From: Girardinichthys multiradiatus
Lineage: Eukaryota; Chordata; Actinopteri; Cyprinodontiformes; Goodeidae
Assembly (NCBI RefSeq): GCF_021462225.1
Contig: NC_061817.1
Location: 15,591,810-15,655,809 of the forward strand
Direction: 5' to 3'
DNA: 64,000 nucleotides
The notes under the pieces were generated by a model, which ran no database searches, was not told where the DNA came from, and saw nothing but the letters and a program-made list of their open reading frames with translations. Positions 1 through 19,842 of the stretch are shown piece by piece. Both the position numbers and the translations under genes were made by a program. The first letter of the stretch is position 1. Every line of letters begins with the position of its first letter.

Positions 1-725
1 CTCTGGAGGAGGTGCAGAGATCCACAGGTCAGGTGGGAGAATCCATCGACAGGACAAGTATTGGTTGTGCACTCCTCAAACGTCTAAGAATGGCAACAAG
101 AAAGCCAGAAGAAGTCCAGTTTGGAGTTTGCCACAAGAGGACACAGCAAACCTGTTAAAGAAGGAGATCTTGTGAGGTGAAATCAAGACCAAACTTTGTG
201 TGGAAAACTAACAGTGCACATCACCATGAACACCCCGTTCCCACTGTGAAACATGGAGGTGGAAGCATCATGATCTGGGGATGCTTTTCTTGAGCAGTCA
301 CATGGAAGCTGGTCAGATTGATAGGATGATGGATAGACCTGAACACGGAGCAATCCTGGAAGATGATCTGTTAGAGGCTGCAAAAGACCTGAGACTGGGG
401 CGGAGGTTCACTTTCCAACACGAAAAGGACCCTAAACATACAGTCAGAGAGCTACGATAGAATGGTTTAGATCAAAGCATAGTCATGCTAGAGTGGTCAA
501 GTCAAAGGCCAGATTTAAATTCAACTAAGAATCTATGGCAAGATTTGAGGATTAATGCAGAGAAGCAGTCCATCTAATCTTCCTGAGTTTGAGACATTTT
601 GTAAAGAAGAGTTTCTAGATGTGCAAAGCTGGTAAAGACATATCCTAAAAGACTTGCATCTGTAATTACAGCAAAATATGAACCTATTGGGCTTTTTCAC
701 CACAGAGGTTCCAGTTCTTAGCCAG
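1..725 (+). mobile_element. Decayed Tc1-like transposon
   Basis: Degenerate Tc1/mariner transposase sequence in several frames. It contains the usual run of a widespread fish Tc1 family: a region like 'gaaacatggaggtggaagcatcatg', then 'ctggtcagattgat', 'agaggctgcaaaagacctgag' and 'atggtttagatcaaagc'. Stops and indels break every frame, so no transposase can be made. The left end lies outside the window. It sits in the smurf1 intron that separates the last WW/linker exon from the first HECT exon, which is off the left edge. Confidence 0.8.
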
Positions 726-1546
726 GGCTGTTACTGGAGCCAGTTTTTAAATGGTTTAGAAAAGAACTGTTTTACTTTCGAACCTTAAAGCCAAATCAGA
801 GCCACACCGTTTTCAATGTCTCATCCAGTTCGTTTTTTTAAACTTCCTTGCACAGAAACAATTTTATCACATAAATAAAAGTATTTATCCCAGTACCCCT
901 GCAAACAGATGCCCTAATCTCACCACTATTGAAACGGTTTTAAACAACAAGCGGTGCTTGTGAACGCTTCACAATCCTAATCAGCTGAGTTAAACAAAAC
1001 ACTGTGAGTGAGATACATTAACTCCACCTTAGTTTAAACTCTGTGATGGGAGATTTCAAAAGAAACTTCAGGAAGATCGGAAACAGATTGTTGTTCTGCT
1101 GCTAATCTGACATTTTATCACTGTTGGAGCACGAGTTTTTACTGCGTCCTAGTGCTCTGTTTTAAACACGGCGCTCATAACTGAGTTTACATTATATGTG
1201 CTTCACTTTAAAAAAGGCTCCTTTTAACAGGATGATCTCTATGAATGGCACTGCTGCATGTTCTATCCACTATACACTGTCGACCATAAAGTTGAATAAT
1301 CTTTCTACTGTGGCTTAATTTTCACTGTTTAGAAGAGACTGATTCATCTGGCGAGAATAAATCAGTTTTACTTTATGAGAGGAGGTTAAAAATACTTTAT
1401 TTCAACTTTAATGGCAAAAAGGTGTTAGAAACATACATTGTACTTTTTAATGTATTTTACTGAAGAATGTGTCCAAATGCAAGCTGTTTTTAATATATAT
1501 TTATCTGCCATGTATGTATTCCTGTTGGAACGTTAAACTTGCTTAC

Positions 1547-12552
<11,006 letters not shown>

Positions 12553-13000
12553 CACTCCAGGAGAAAAAAGGATCGCTTAAACTTTCCCTCGGAGAGGCCC
12601 AAAAATCACAGCCTTCGCCAAGAAATGGAACCGCGAAGGACTTCAGCTACGAAACATGCGGTCTGTTTTGGTATTCCTCAACAAAAAAACTGTATTATTC
12701 CGCCGCAAAGTCCCCCGCTCCTTCGAAATTCAACAACACAGGAGAACATTTTCGGGCAGGCTCAAGCACGTACGCGGCTGACGTCGTGTACTCGCTGCTG
12801 CGTGCTCGCGCCGGCGTTGTGCCGTAAAGTGATGATAGCTGCGTGAAGCTGACACCCCACCCACTTGAAAAATTCATGCAAATAGACAGAATGGTTAGTG
12901 CTTCGTTTGTGCAGGTTTGTGCCGTTAAAATTTTCGTTTGTGCTGTTTTAATTTCTGAGATATTATAAGGTTTAATTTCGGCCGATGACGTCACCATCCC
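12553..13000 (-). promoter_or_regulatory. smurf1 5' UTR and CpG-rich promoter region
   Basis: Upstream of the smurf1 start codon the DNA becomes CpG-rich, densest at about 12765-12830 (acgtacgcggctgacgtcg, gctcgcgccggcg). This contrasts with the AT-rich DNA on both sides. A perfect palindromic cAMP-response-type site TGACGTCA lies at 12986-12993, and a half site at about 12779. No TATA box is evident, as is usual for a housekeeping CpG promoter. The start site cannot be fixed from sequence alone. Confidence 0.55.
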
Positions 13001-13699
13001 CCCATTTTGCTCCAAATTGAACCGGAGTGGTCTACCTTTTTAATGCTGTTTGTGCCGCTTTTATGTACAAGCTATATAATTTTCTTTCAGGCGATCACTG
13101 ACGACTTAAATCGATGACATCTATGGCCTGCGCTGAACATCATCACCACCAAGCAAGCAGTTATTAATTTCGTGTTTTTCTTTCATCATGCAAGTTAAAT
13201 TGGGTTTTTATCCGATGTTGTAAAATGTGTGCCTTGTTATAGTGTTTTGCACTTTATTCTTTAATAAAGATTATGAAACTTTTTTGGTCTCAAAGAAATT
13301 TGCTTTAAATATGTCTACTAAGTCACCAATACATTTATCTTTCTACACAGTAATTCAATATTATCCTCTCACAAATGGAAAAAATCCACCAGCTGCAGCT
13401 ACACATTCCTTGCCCAAAACCTGACATGGTCTGCGACCACTATGATGTAATGTTTATAATTTCAATAACTGTTCTGTGTTACTGTTGTGGTTTTAATAAT
13501 CTAATTCAGCTCATGTACGCTGGACAAAAGCGGAAGTGCGAGTAGGTCATTGGCTCAAAGTTCATAACCAAGTAATTTACTTTTTGTTTAAATAACATTT
13601 TTAAATGCGTCAAGCATTAATTTCTAATTTCTGACATTAAATGTAAGAATTTTTAAAAGCGCTTGGCAACTTTGATATACTAAGTTCTCACGCAATGTC

Positions 13700-14356
13700 A
13701 TAGGGATTGGCTCCACCCACGTACTGACCCCCACCACTGACCTTGTTTTGGCCGTAATTTAAACGTTTTACTACTTGTACAAGGTAAGTGAGCTAATAAT
13801 ATTTAGGTTTTAGATAAAACACTGTTTTTTAAAAGTCCAGACTTTTAAAAAATGTTGAAACAAAGATTCTGCAAGGCTTCATTTTGCTGCTATTCCATTC
13901 ATTTTCAGTCATCGATGTTTAGGCACATCAGTAGACTCCACAGAACTAAGACACATTTTTAAAGTTGAACAGATACTTCAATTGAAAATTCACAAGACAA
14001 GTAGTGGTAAAAAATTCAACATTTAAAATAAAATAAAAACATACTATAATTACAACACAGCATAAATGGCTTACAGATTTGAGAGAACAATTTAAACTGA
14101 GTTTTTGAGTTGTGATAGAATGCTGAAATATCAATGTTTTGTGGCTTTGGGAGATTATATAGGCCAGAATAATATTTTGATTAATGCTAATCAAAGCCTT
14201 TTCGTTCTTTAACTAGATGCCTCGACAGCCATCAATAGACAGGGATTCCCTTATTGCAGTTCTCTGCAGTTCAAAAGAGGATATCCTTCTTAATGGCAAA
14301 ATAGCCACTCCAGCTGCCACTATTTGGACAGTATTAAGTCAGCAGCTGGAAACTGA
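13700..14356 (+). pseudogene. Truncated gene start: promoter, 5' UTR exon, first coding exon
   Basis: An inverted CCAAT box followed by a C-rich element (ATTGGctccaccc) lies near 13706-13718. A non-coding exon appears to end at 13783 with a good donor (acaag|gtaagtg). A matching acceptor (ttctttaactag) ends at 14216, directly before ATG at 14217. The frame then runs MPRQPSIDRDSLIAVLCSSK... and contains ILLNGKIATPAATIW, until Tc1 sequence begins at about 14357. This looks like a real coding exon whose remainder was lost or displaced. The Tc1 remnant next to it lacks its outer end, so a deletion took place at the junction. I do not recognise the family; an N-terminal domain of a transposon-derived gene is possible. 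Confidence 0.45.
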
Positions 14357-14666
14357 AAATTTAACATTAATATATTTTAGATTCATTGCACACTAACTGA
14401 AATATTTCAGGTCTTTTATTGTCTTAATACGGATGATTTTGGCATACAGCTCATGGAAACCCAAAATTCCTATCTCACAAAATTAGCACATTTCAGCCGA
14501 CCAATAAAAGAAAAGTGTTTTTAATACAAAAAACGTCAACCTTCAAATAATCATGTACAGTTATGCACTCAATACTTGGTCGGGAATCCTTTTGCTGAAA
14601 TGACTGCTTCAATGCGGCGTGGCATGCATTATGGAGGCCCAGGATGCTTCGATAGCGGCCTTTAGC

Positions 14667-15119
14667 TCATCCAGAGTGTTGGGTCTTGAGTTTCTCAACG
14701 TTCTCAACAGTCCAGTGCTGCTTCTCTGTAGCCCAGGTCAGGCGCTTCTGCCGCTGTTTCTGGTTCAAAAGTGGCTTGACCTGGGGAATGCGGCACCTGT
14801 AGCCCATTTCCTGCACACGCCTGTGCACGGTGGCTCTGGATGTTTCTACTCCAGACTCGGTCCACTGCTTCCGCAGGTCCCCCAAGGTCTGGAATCGGCC
14901 CTTCTCCACAATCTTCCTCAGGGTCCAGTCACCTCTTCTCGTTGTGCAGCGTTTTCTGCCACACTTTTTCCTTCCCACAGACTTCCCACTGAGGTGCCTT
15001 GATACAGCACTCTGGGAACAGCCTATTCGTTCAGAAATTTCTTTCTGTGTCTTACCCTCTTGCTTGAGGGTGTCAATAGTGGCCTTCTGGACAGCAGTCA
15101 GGTCGGCAGTCTTACCCAT
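14667..15119 (-). pseudogene. Tc1 transposase remnant, catalytic core deleted
   Basis: The first part encodes the same N-terminal DNA-binding region as the full transposase at 37451-38455 (MGKTADLTAVQKATI, QKEISERIGCSQSAVSRHL, then a linker), but the frame jumps after EKQHWTVEN across a deletion. Both catalytic aspartates and the glutamate lie in the missing or out-of-frame part. Only a 150-residue protein with the paired-like DNA-binding half could be made, so it cannot catalyse transposition. Confidence 0.85.
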
Positions 15120-15195
15120 GATTGGGGTTTTGAGTGATGAACCAGGCTGGGAGTTTTAAAGGCCTCAGGAATCTTTTGCAGGTGTTTAGAGTTAA

Positions 15196-15201
15196 CTCGT
15201 T
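15196..15201. repeat. Maverick target-site duplication, left copy
   Basis: ctcgtt, repeated at 31323-31328. The undisturbed Tc1 at 38521-38545 contains it once, in the context taactcgttgattcag. Six bases is the length known for Polintons. A CT/AG dinucleotide run at the junction leaves a 4-bp reading (cgtt) possible if both ends start AGAGAGAATT. Confidence 0.8.
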
Positions 15202-15436
15202 AGAGAGAATTTAAGTACACCCTTTCATCAAACTTTTTGACAGGTGGGTGGGACTTCCGGTGAGGGCGGGATTTCCGGTGGGGGCCATATGGGCGCCATG
15301 TGGTTGCCACGTGGGCAGGAGGTCACGTGGTCAAGCAGGTGGTGTGTCCAAGGGGGGCGTAACAGTGGATGCTGATTGGTTGTCGTCATTAGGGGCAATA
15401 CCTTAAATGAGTCAATTAAAACACAGGGGTGTGTTT
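15202..15436 (+). repeat. Maverick left terminal inverted repeat
   Basis: Starts AGAGAGAATTTAAGT and pairs with the reverse complement of 31110-31322. It holds GC-rich reiterations of acttccggtgagggcggg, a shared ATTGG (CCAAT) motif, and ends in the module caattaaaacacaggggtg plus tgttt. Relative to the right copy it has an extra segment of about 20 bases near 15321-15345 and scattered substitutions. In the family the ends are where the protein-primed polymerase starts. Confidence 0.9.
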
Positions 15437-15438
15437 GT

Positions 15439-15446
15439 TATAAATA
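15439..15446 (+). promoter_or_regulatory. TATA box just inside the left inverted repeat
   Basis: TATAAATA in the context gttTATAAATAgaac, immediately downstream of the repeat and about 200 bases before the first supported start codon at 15652. The right end does not carry it at the equivalent place. A second AT motif (tttaaata) lies near 15585. Confidence 0.45.
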
Positions 15447-15651
15447 GAACAAGACAAATATGGTATTATCGGAAACTGTTTGGCATCAGCACCAATTAAA
15501 AATAGAGGGGTGTGTTTGTAAGCATCGTTAAACCTTGAATAACCCAATGAAAACAATAGGGCGTGCCTTAGTGTTTACTTTAAATACAGAGATAAAACTC
15601 TGCACTTTACATGCAGCATTCGTTGGAAAAAAAAAGAACACCCGTTCAACA

Positions 15652-16605
15652 ATGGCTAGAGTTAAGAGAGTTTATCGTCAAGCGGAGGAGAAACGCAACG
15701 CGTGCCAAGATGATGATGATGAACAAGCAACTGCATCATATGCTTCCTCAACGGAGATACCTATCGGAATTCCCGTCGTGACATACTCTACCGATGATGA
15801 GGATCCAACATCAACTTCAACAACCATGGTTGAAAATCAGACCTCGGTTCGGCCAAGAGGTATGTCAGTTCTGTGCGAAACCCCAGTGACCGTCTACCAG
15901 TATTCATCCCGTGAATTGAATGCTCCTAAGAAATCAACATACTACATCTGCAGGGTACAAAGACCCCCGTTCAAGACTCTGCAGGAAGAATGGTCTTTGG
16001 AGCCATATGGCCTGGTTGGCAGCTGGGGTTATATTTTCATGTATGAAATAGGAGAGCTTTGCCTGTATCAATTGGATCAAGACGAGGTATTTAATGGATC
16101 ACTGGCTCTGTGTACACTCACCCACAGCGACTGGGCTGTGTTAAAGCTTGCAATCCCGCACCTTAATGATAGCCCTGAAACAGTCTCAAGGCTGGAGAGG
16201 GAGAAAGAAGAAGAAGAAGAAAATGAACTGTCTCCTCGACCTGTAAAACGGGCGAGAATGTTTCATATACCATCCGATGTTGAAATAGCTGAGAGAGAAC
16301 CTCTCTTTAGCGCAGTGTGGGGGTCAAAAACCACAGCAAATGGCCGCTGGTCTTTTCGGGCAAGCAGACGCAGGAACAACCGGACGAGTCCCTCAGATCT
16401 GTTTGTGTTGGAGGCTTTCAATCAGGACTGCGGCGTATTCAAGACAATGCTGGCTCTGCCGTTTGAAGCTTGGGCAGAGAAGATGAGTGAAATTGGACAT
16501 CGTCTTTCCGACCTTTTCCAAAAGTCACGAAGTTGGATCGATGTCATGTCAGTGAAAAAAACGCTGACGTTTCCTGTTTTACGTTTAGAACGAACCCTCT
16601 TCTGA
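15652..16605 (+). CDS. Maverick protein of unknown function, 317 aa
   Basis: First gene of the left arm. I place the start at 15652 (caacaATGG, with A at -3 and G at +4); an in-frame ATG at 15547 would add 35 residues. The N-terminus is basic (MARVKRVYRQAEEKR), followed by an acidic run (DDDDE) and a serine/threonine-rich stretch. The middle is more globular, with tryptophans and aromatics (WSLEPYGLVGSWGYIF). A second charged linker (EREKEEEEENE) precedes PVKRARM, which looks like a nuclear localisation signal. No transmembrane segment. I do not recognise the family. Its position beside the terminal repeat and its nuclear-signal-like motif suggest a regulatory or early protein, which is only an inference. 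Confidence 0.75.
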   Translation: MARVKRVYRQAEEKRNACQDDDDEQATASYASSTEIPIGIPVVTYSTDDEDPTSTSTTMVENQTSVRPRGMSVLCETPVTVYQYSSRELNAPKKSTYYICRVQRPPFKTLQEEWSLEPYGLVGSWGYIFMYEIGELCLYQLDQDEVFNGSLALCTLTHSDWAVLKLAIPHLNDSPETVSRLEREKEEEEENELSPRPVKRARMFHIPSDVEIAEREPLFSAVWGSKTTANGRWSFRASRRRNNRTSPSDLFVLEAFNQDCGVFKTMLALPFEAWAEKMSEIGHRLSDLFQKSRSWIDVMSVKKTLTFPVLRLERTLF

Positions 16606-16625
16606 GGACACGCCCCTTCCTATGA

Positions 16626-16633
16626 TATATATA
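16626..16633 (+). promoter_or_regulatory. TATA-like box before the 250-aa gene
   Basis: TATATATA followed by cgggggg, 21 bases after the stop codon of the upstream gene and about 120 bases before the ATG at 16753. Similar AT boxes lie in front of other left-arm genes at 18914 and 19763. Confidence 0.4.
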
Positions 16634-16752
16634 CGGGGGGGATAACTGCAAGCTCACAGACACTGAGAATCGTATCATGAGAATGAGTGGACCGACACCA
16701 TACAGGGATCTCTACAACCACCGAGCAGAGATCCACTTCTCTCCTGAGCACG

Positions 16753-17505
16753 ATGAAAGCTTCATATCATCCGCCTTCCCCTGACCTCTTCTCACCATCC
16801 ACCTCAACATCCTCATTCTCAGAAAACCACTACAGTCCTGCATCACCTACAGGATACAACATGAAATATCTACCGCTTTCTCCAGACCTCTGCTCACCAT
16901 CACCGCTATTCATGGCTGAGTCTGTAGACGCGAATGTCCTGCCTGAAGACATGAAGGTGGTCGTGGAGGAGGAGGTAGCCACCGGCTACTCACCCTCTAC
17001 CGAAGCCCCTACACAAACCCTGGAACCGATGGAGGACCCTCAGCCTTCAGCAGAGGATGAGAGTAACCAGGAGGACGAAATTGATGGTTGGTTCTCAACC
17101 ACCCTCATCAATACGGTGAAAACAGCGATACTTCATTTATTCAACATAACCTCTTTGAACTATCTCAGAGAAACCTGCTATGGATGTATAACGAACCACC
17201 CAAGCCAGCGTCAACACCATTGCCTGGAGGTACTGGGGGAGGATTATTACCAAGTCAACTTTCAACGCATCGTACGACGACTCGTAACCCCCAAACTCAT
17301 TCCTGCTATTCAGAATCTTCTGGTACTTCGAAGCATACAAGCGGATGACTTCAGAGTGAAGACGATTGCCAAGACGGTTTTATATGAACTGAAATCGGTA
17401 CAAGGCATCCACAGTGCAATAGCGCACGTTTATGATCGCATGGTCGATGAGAAACATCTCAAACAACTTAACTCTGTTTCAGAGTGCTATGGACTGACAA
17501 ACTGA
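16753..17505 (+). CDS. Maverick protein with CxxC-HPSQRQHHC motif, 250 aa
   Basis: First in-frame ATG is at 16753. The N-terminal ~100 residues are proline/serine-rich with repeated SPDLxSPS motifs, then acidic (VVVEEEVATG, EDESNQEDE). The C-terminal half is globular. It contains CYGCITNHPSQRQHHC (17176-17223), whose cysteines and histidines are spaced like a metal site, followed by a helical region (VNFQRIVRRLVTPK...). Two upstream ATGs (16677, 16683) open another frame for 30-odd codons (MSGPTPYRDLYNHRAE) that overlaps this start. That is either an upstream frame or the true N-terminus after an indel. Family not named; a conserved Polinton/adintovirus accessory protein is my best guess. Confidence 0.75.
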   Translation: MKASYHPPSPDLFSPSTSTSSFSENHYSPASPTGYNMKYLPLSPDLCSPSPLFMAESVDANVLPEDMKVVVEEEVATGYSPSTEAPTQTLEPMEDPQPSAEDESNQEDEIDGWFSTTLINTVKTAILHLFNITSLNYLRETCYGCITNHPSQRQHHCLEVLGEDYYQVNFQRIVRRLVTPKLIPAIQNLLVLRSIQADDFRVKTIAKTVLYELKSVQGIHSAIAHVYDRMVDEKHLKQLNSVSECYGLTN

Positions 17506-17829
17506 TCTCACATGTTTGATGACTTGTTGTTGTATCATTTTTTTTTTATTTTTTTTTAGTATTCCAGTACTTTAGTTAATCTGCATTATATGATTTTTCT
17601 TCTTTTTTCTTTTTACTATTAAATACAATTAAAGTAGGAACATAGTAACCTTTCCCAAAAGTGTTGTTTAAAAAGCTAGTAGTGTTTGAATTCATCTGCA
17701 TTTTATCTGATTTTGTTTTCTGGTTGTTTTTTGTTTATATTAAATAAAAAAAATAAAATAAAAAAAAAATAAGGATAAATCTACCCTCCTGTGTGTTTTT
17801 TCTCATTATTTAACAAGTAATCGGCAGAG
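17506..17829 (+). terminator. AT-rich spacer with poly(A) signals
   Basis: 324 bases with no coding frame, made of T-rich then A-rich tracts. Several overlapping AATAAA hexamers occur at about 17740-17770, suited to ending transcripts of the two upstream genes. The integrase gene begins directly afterwards. Confidence 0.5.
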
Positions 17830-18918
17830 ATGGCAGGAAGACGGCTGATGAAGAAAGTATATTATAGCCCTTCAAATCCGGGAAGTTTTGGGGGTGTAGA
17901 TAGGCTGAGGAGGGTTATGCAAGATGAAACGGGAAAGAAGGTTGCGGTTGAAAAAGTTAAAGATTTTTTATCAGGAGAAGATACCTATACTCTACATAAA
18001 CCCGCAAGAATAAAGTTCCCGAGAAACAGAGTTTTTGTCACCAGACCATTGAGGCAGTTCCAGGCTGATCTCTGTGACATGCAAGCTCTGGCCATGGAAA
18101 ATGATGGTTATAATTATTTATTAACAGTCATTGACATCTTTTCAAAAAGGGCGTATGTACGAGTTTTGAAGAGGAAAACAGCCGCTGAGGTGGTAAAGGC
18201 ATTTGAATCAGTTTTTACAGAAAGTCAGATCCCCAAAAAACTTCAGACTGATGCCGGTAAAGAATTTTTTAACAAGAAATTTAAAGTTTTAATGGAGAAA
18301 CACGGTATTGAACATTTTGCCACAGCGAGTGAAGCAAAAGCTTCAGTGGTCGAGAGATTTAACCGCACATTAAAAACAAGGATGTGGAGATATTTTACAG
18401 CTAACAATACCCGGCGGTACGTCGATGTACTGCAAAACCTAGCTAGAAGCTACAACCATTCCTACCACTCCAGCATTAAAATGAGCCCTATGGAAGTGAC
18501 CCCAGAAAATGCCTTTCAAGTGTTTCAGAATCTGTATGATGTCAAGTCCAACAGATATTGCAAGGACTCAGTGACAACGTTTAAACAAGGGGATCTTGTC
18601 AGAATATCCAAGGTCCGTGGAGTGTTTGACAAAAAATACGAACAGAGTTTTACGGATGAAGTGTTTACAGTCTATGACCGGATACCCCGTTCTCCTCCTG
18701 TATACAAACTCAAAGATTTGGATGGAGAACCTATCGAGGGTTCCTTTTACGCTGAGGAACTTCAAAAAGTAAAAATATTTAACGACAAGATGTATCAAGT
18801 GGAAAAAATATTAAAACGACGTACGGTCAAGGGAGTCAAACAGGTTTTTGTAAGCTGGAAAAACTGGCCTGAGAAATTCAACAGTTGGATCAAGTTTGAT
18901 GAACTTCGAAACGTATAA
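17830..18918 (+). CDS. INT: Maverick integrase (rve fold) with C-terminal chromodomain
   Basis: Retroviral-type integrase that joins the element's ends to target DNA in the nucleus. 362 residues. The catalytic triad is D80 (FQADLCDM), D141 (LQTDAGKEF) and E175 (ASVVERFNRTLK), with 33 residues between the last two. No HHCC zinc module is visible before the core. Residues 321-360 (YQVEKILKRR, VSWKNWP, NSWIKFDEL) form a chromodomain, known in Polinton and some LTR-retrotransposon integrases and thought to guide insertion to modified histones. The frame is intact. The start at 17830 is a clean ATG (gagATGG) after the AT-rich spacer. Confidence 0.95.
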   Translation: MAGRRLMKKVYYSPSNPGSFGGVDRLRRVMQDETGKKVAVEKVKDFLSGEDTYTLHKPARIKFPRNRVFVTRPLRQFQADLCDMQALAMENDGYNYLLTVIDIFSKRAYVRVLKRKTAAEVVKAFESVFTESQIPKKLQTDAGKEFFNKKFKVLMEKHGIEHFATASEAKASVVERFNRTLKTRMWRYFTANNTRRYVDVLQNLARSYNHSYHSSIKMSPMEVTPENAFQVFQNLYDVKSNRYCKDSVTTFKQGDLVRISKVRGVFDKKYEQSFTDEVFTVYDRIPRSPPVYKLKDLDGEPIEGSFYAEELQKVKIFNDKMYQVEKILKRRTVKGVKQVFVSWKNWPEKFNSWIKFDELRNV

Positions 18919-18920
18919 AA
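18914..18920 (+). promoter_or_regulatory. TATA box overlapping the end of the integrase gene
   Basis: TATAAAA followed by aaggtttgc, overlapping the integrase stop codon and lying about 40 bases before the next ATG at 18957. Its placement points to a separate transcript for the capsid block. Confidence 0.5.
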
Positions 18921-18956
18921 AAGGTTTGCAGTAAACCTCACAGTTGACACAGCATC

Positions 18957-19730
18957 ATGAACCGTCAGGTAGAGGATGATGGCTTTTACGTTACTCTTCC
19001 ATCTAATGCTAGCATGGAAGTGTTTAAAAATAATACCAGTTCAAGTTTCCGTGTAAATTTAGCTCAACATATTGATTTAGAAGGCCAATGGATGGTTGCA
19101 TTAGCCGAGATTTCATACCCTCATACATGGCATAATTTACCGGATTATGATGCCTACTTTGAATGGAGGAAGGTTGGTGATGTGGAGATCAATACGCAAA
19201 GGATCAGAAGTGGCTACTATAACAGCGTTATTCAACTCGAGACAGAGATGGAAATGTTTTTCAAAAAATTGAAATCGGGTTTACGCATTAAATTCAGCAA
19301 AGTTCAAAAGAGATTTGCATTTCAAGCAAATAGTCCGTATGAAATACGCTTCTTCAGCACTCTAGCTTATATGATGGGCGTGAAACCAGGGGAATGGATT
19401 CATGTTTCTGAACCAAAACTGGCTCCATTTCCGGCGGATATAAAGGCTGGTTTCTATCACCTATACTGTTACAGCGACGTGGTCAGCCCACAAATAGTAG
19501 GCGACACTTTTGCACCTTTACTGCGGACCGTCAAAGTACAAGGCACATTCAGTGATATGATTACTCAGACGTTTAACCCCGCCCACTACCTTCCAGTCTC
19601 CAGAAGACATATTGAAAATATCAATATAGAAATTAAATCGGACCAAAACGTTCCTGTAAATTTCGTCTATGGAAAGACCGTCATAAGACTACACTTCAGA
19701 CCGGTGATATCACAACGTAGCCTGAGATAA
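18957..19730 (+). CDS. Putative minor capsid (penton-like) protein
   Basis: 257 residues, between integrase and the small basic protein, where Polintons keep their single-jelly-roll minor capsid gene. The N-terminal pattern (FKNNTSSSFRVNLAQHIDL, then WMVALAEISYPHTW) matches my recollection of the Polinton family: an 'NNT..F.V.L' strand followed by 'W.VAL.E..YP..W'. The rest alternates beta-strand-like segments. There is no signal peptide or membrane segment. The frame is intact. It would sit at the fivefold vertices of a particle built from the major capsid protein at 20286-21592. The jelly-roll assignment is from recalled family features, not a structure search. Confidence 0.7.
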   Translation: MNRQVEDDGFYVTLPSNASMEVFKNNTSSSFRVNLAQHIDLEGQWMVALAEISYPHTWHNLPDYDAYFEWRKVGDVEINTQRIRSGYYNSVIQLETEMEMFFKKLKSGLRIKFSKVQKRFAFQANSPYEIRFFSTLAYMMGVKPGEWIHVSEPKLAPFPADIKAGFYHLYCYSDVVSPQIVGDTFAPLLRTVKVQGTFSDMITQTFNPAHYLPVSRRHIENINIEIKSDQNVPVNFVYGKTVIRLHFRPVISQRSLR

Positions 19731-19762
19731 ATTTTATTTGTATAAACTATTCCAGAGATATG

Positions 19763-19769
19763 TATATAA
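19763..19769 (+). promoter_or_regulatory. TATA-like box before the small basic protein
   Basis: TATATAA in the context gatatgTATATAAcctc, about 75 bases before the ATG at 19843 and just after the stop of the minor capsid gene. Confidence 0.4.
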
Positions 19770-19842
19770 CCTCTAAGATTGATTGGTTATCATTCATATT
19801 ACGCTGGTCATTCAACACTGCATCAAGCAGGCAAGAGAGAAC

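Larger units (their letters stand above)
14357..15201 (-). mobile_element. Left part of a Tc1 element split by the Maverick
   Basis: Collinear with the complete Tc1 at 37174-38783, starting inside that copy at 'gaaaatttaacatt'. The outer end (the first 60-70 bases of the inverted repeat) is missing. Compared with the complete copy there are two internal deletions: a short one after 'gcggcgtggcatg' and one of about 0.4 kb inside the transposase gene, between 'cgttctc' and 'aacagtccag'. The element resumes at 31323 beyond the Maverick. Confidence 0.9.

Noticed and set aside
14619..15159. Plus-strand frames opposite the Tc1 transposase
   Set aside because: They repeat at 38051-38495 opposite the intact transposase. 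They are antisense shadows.
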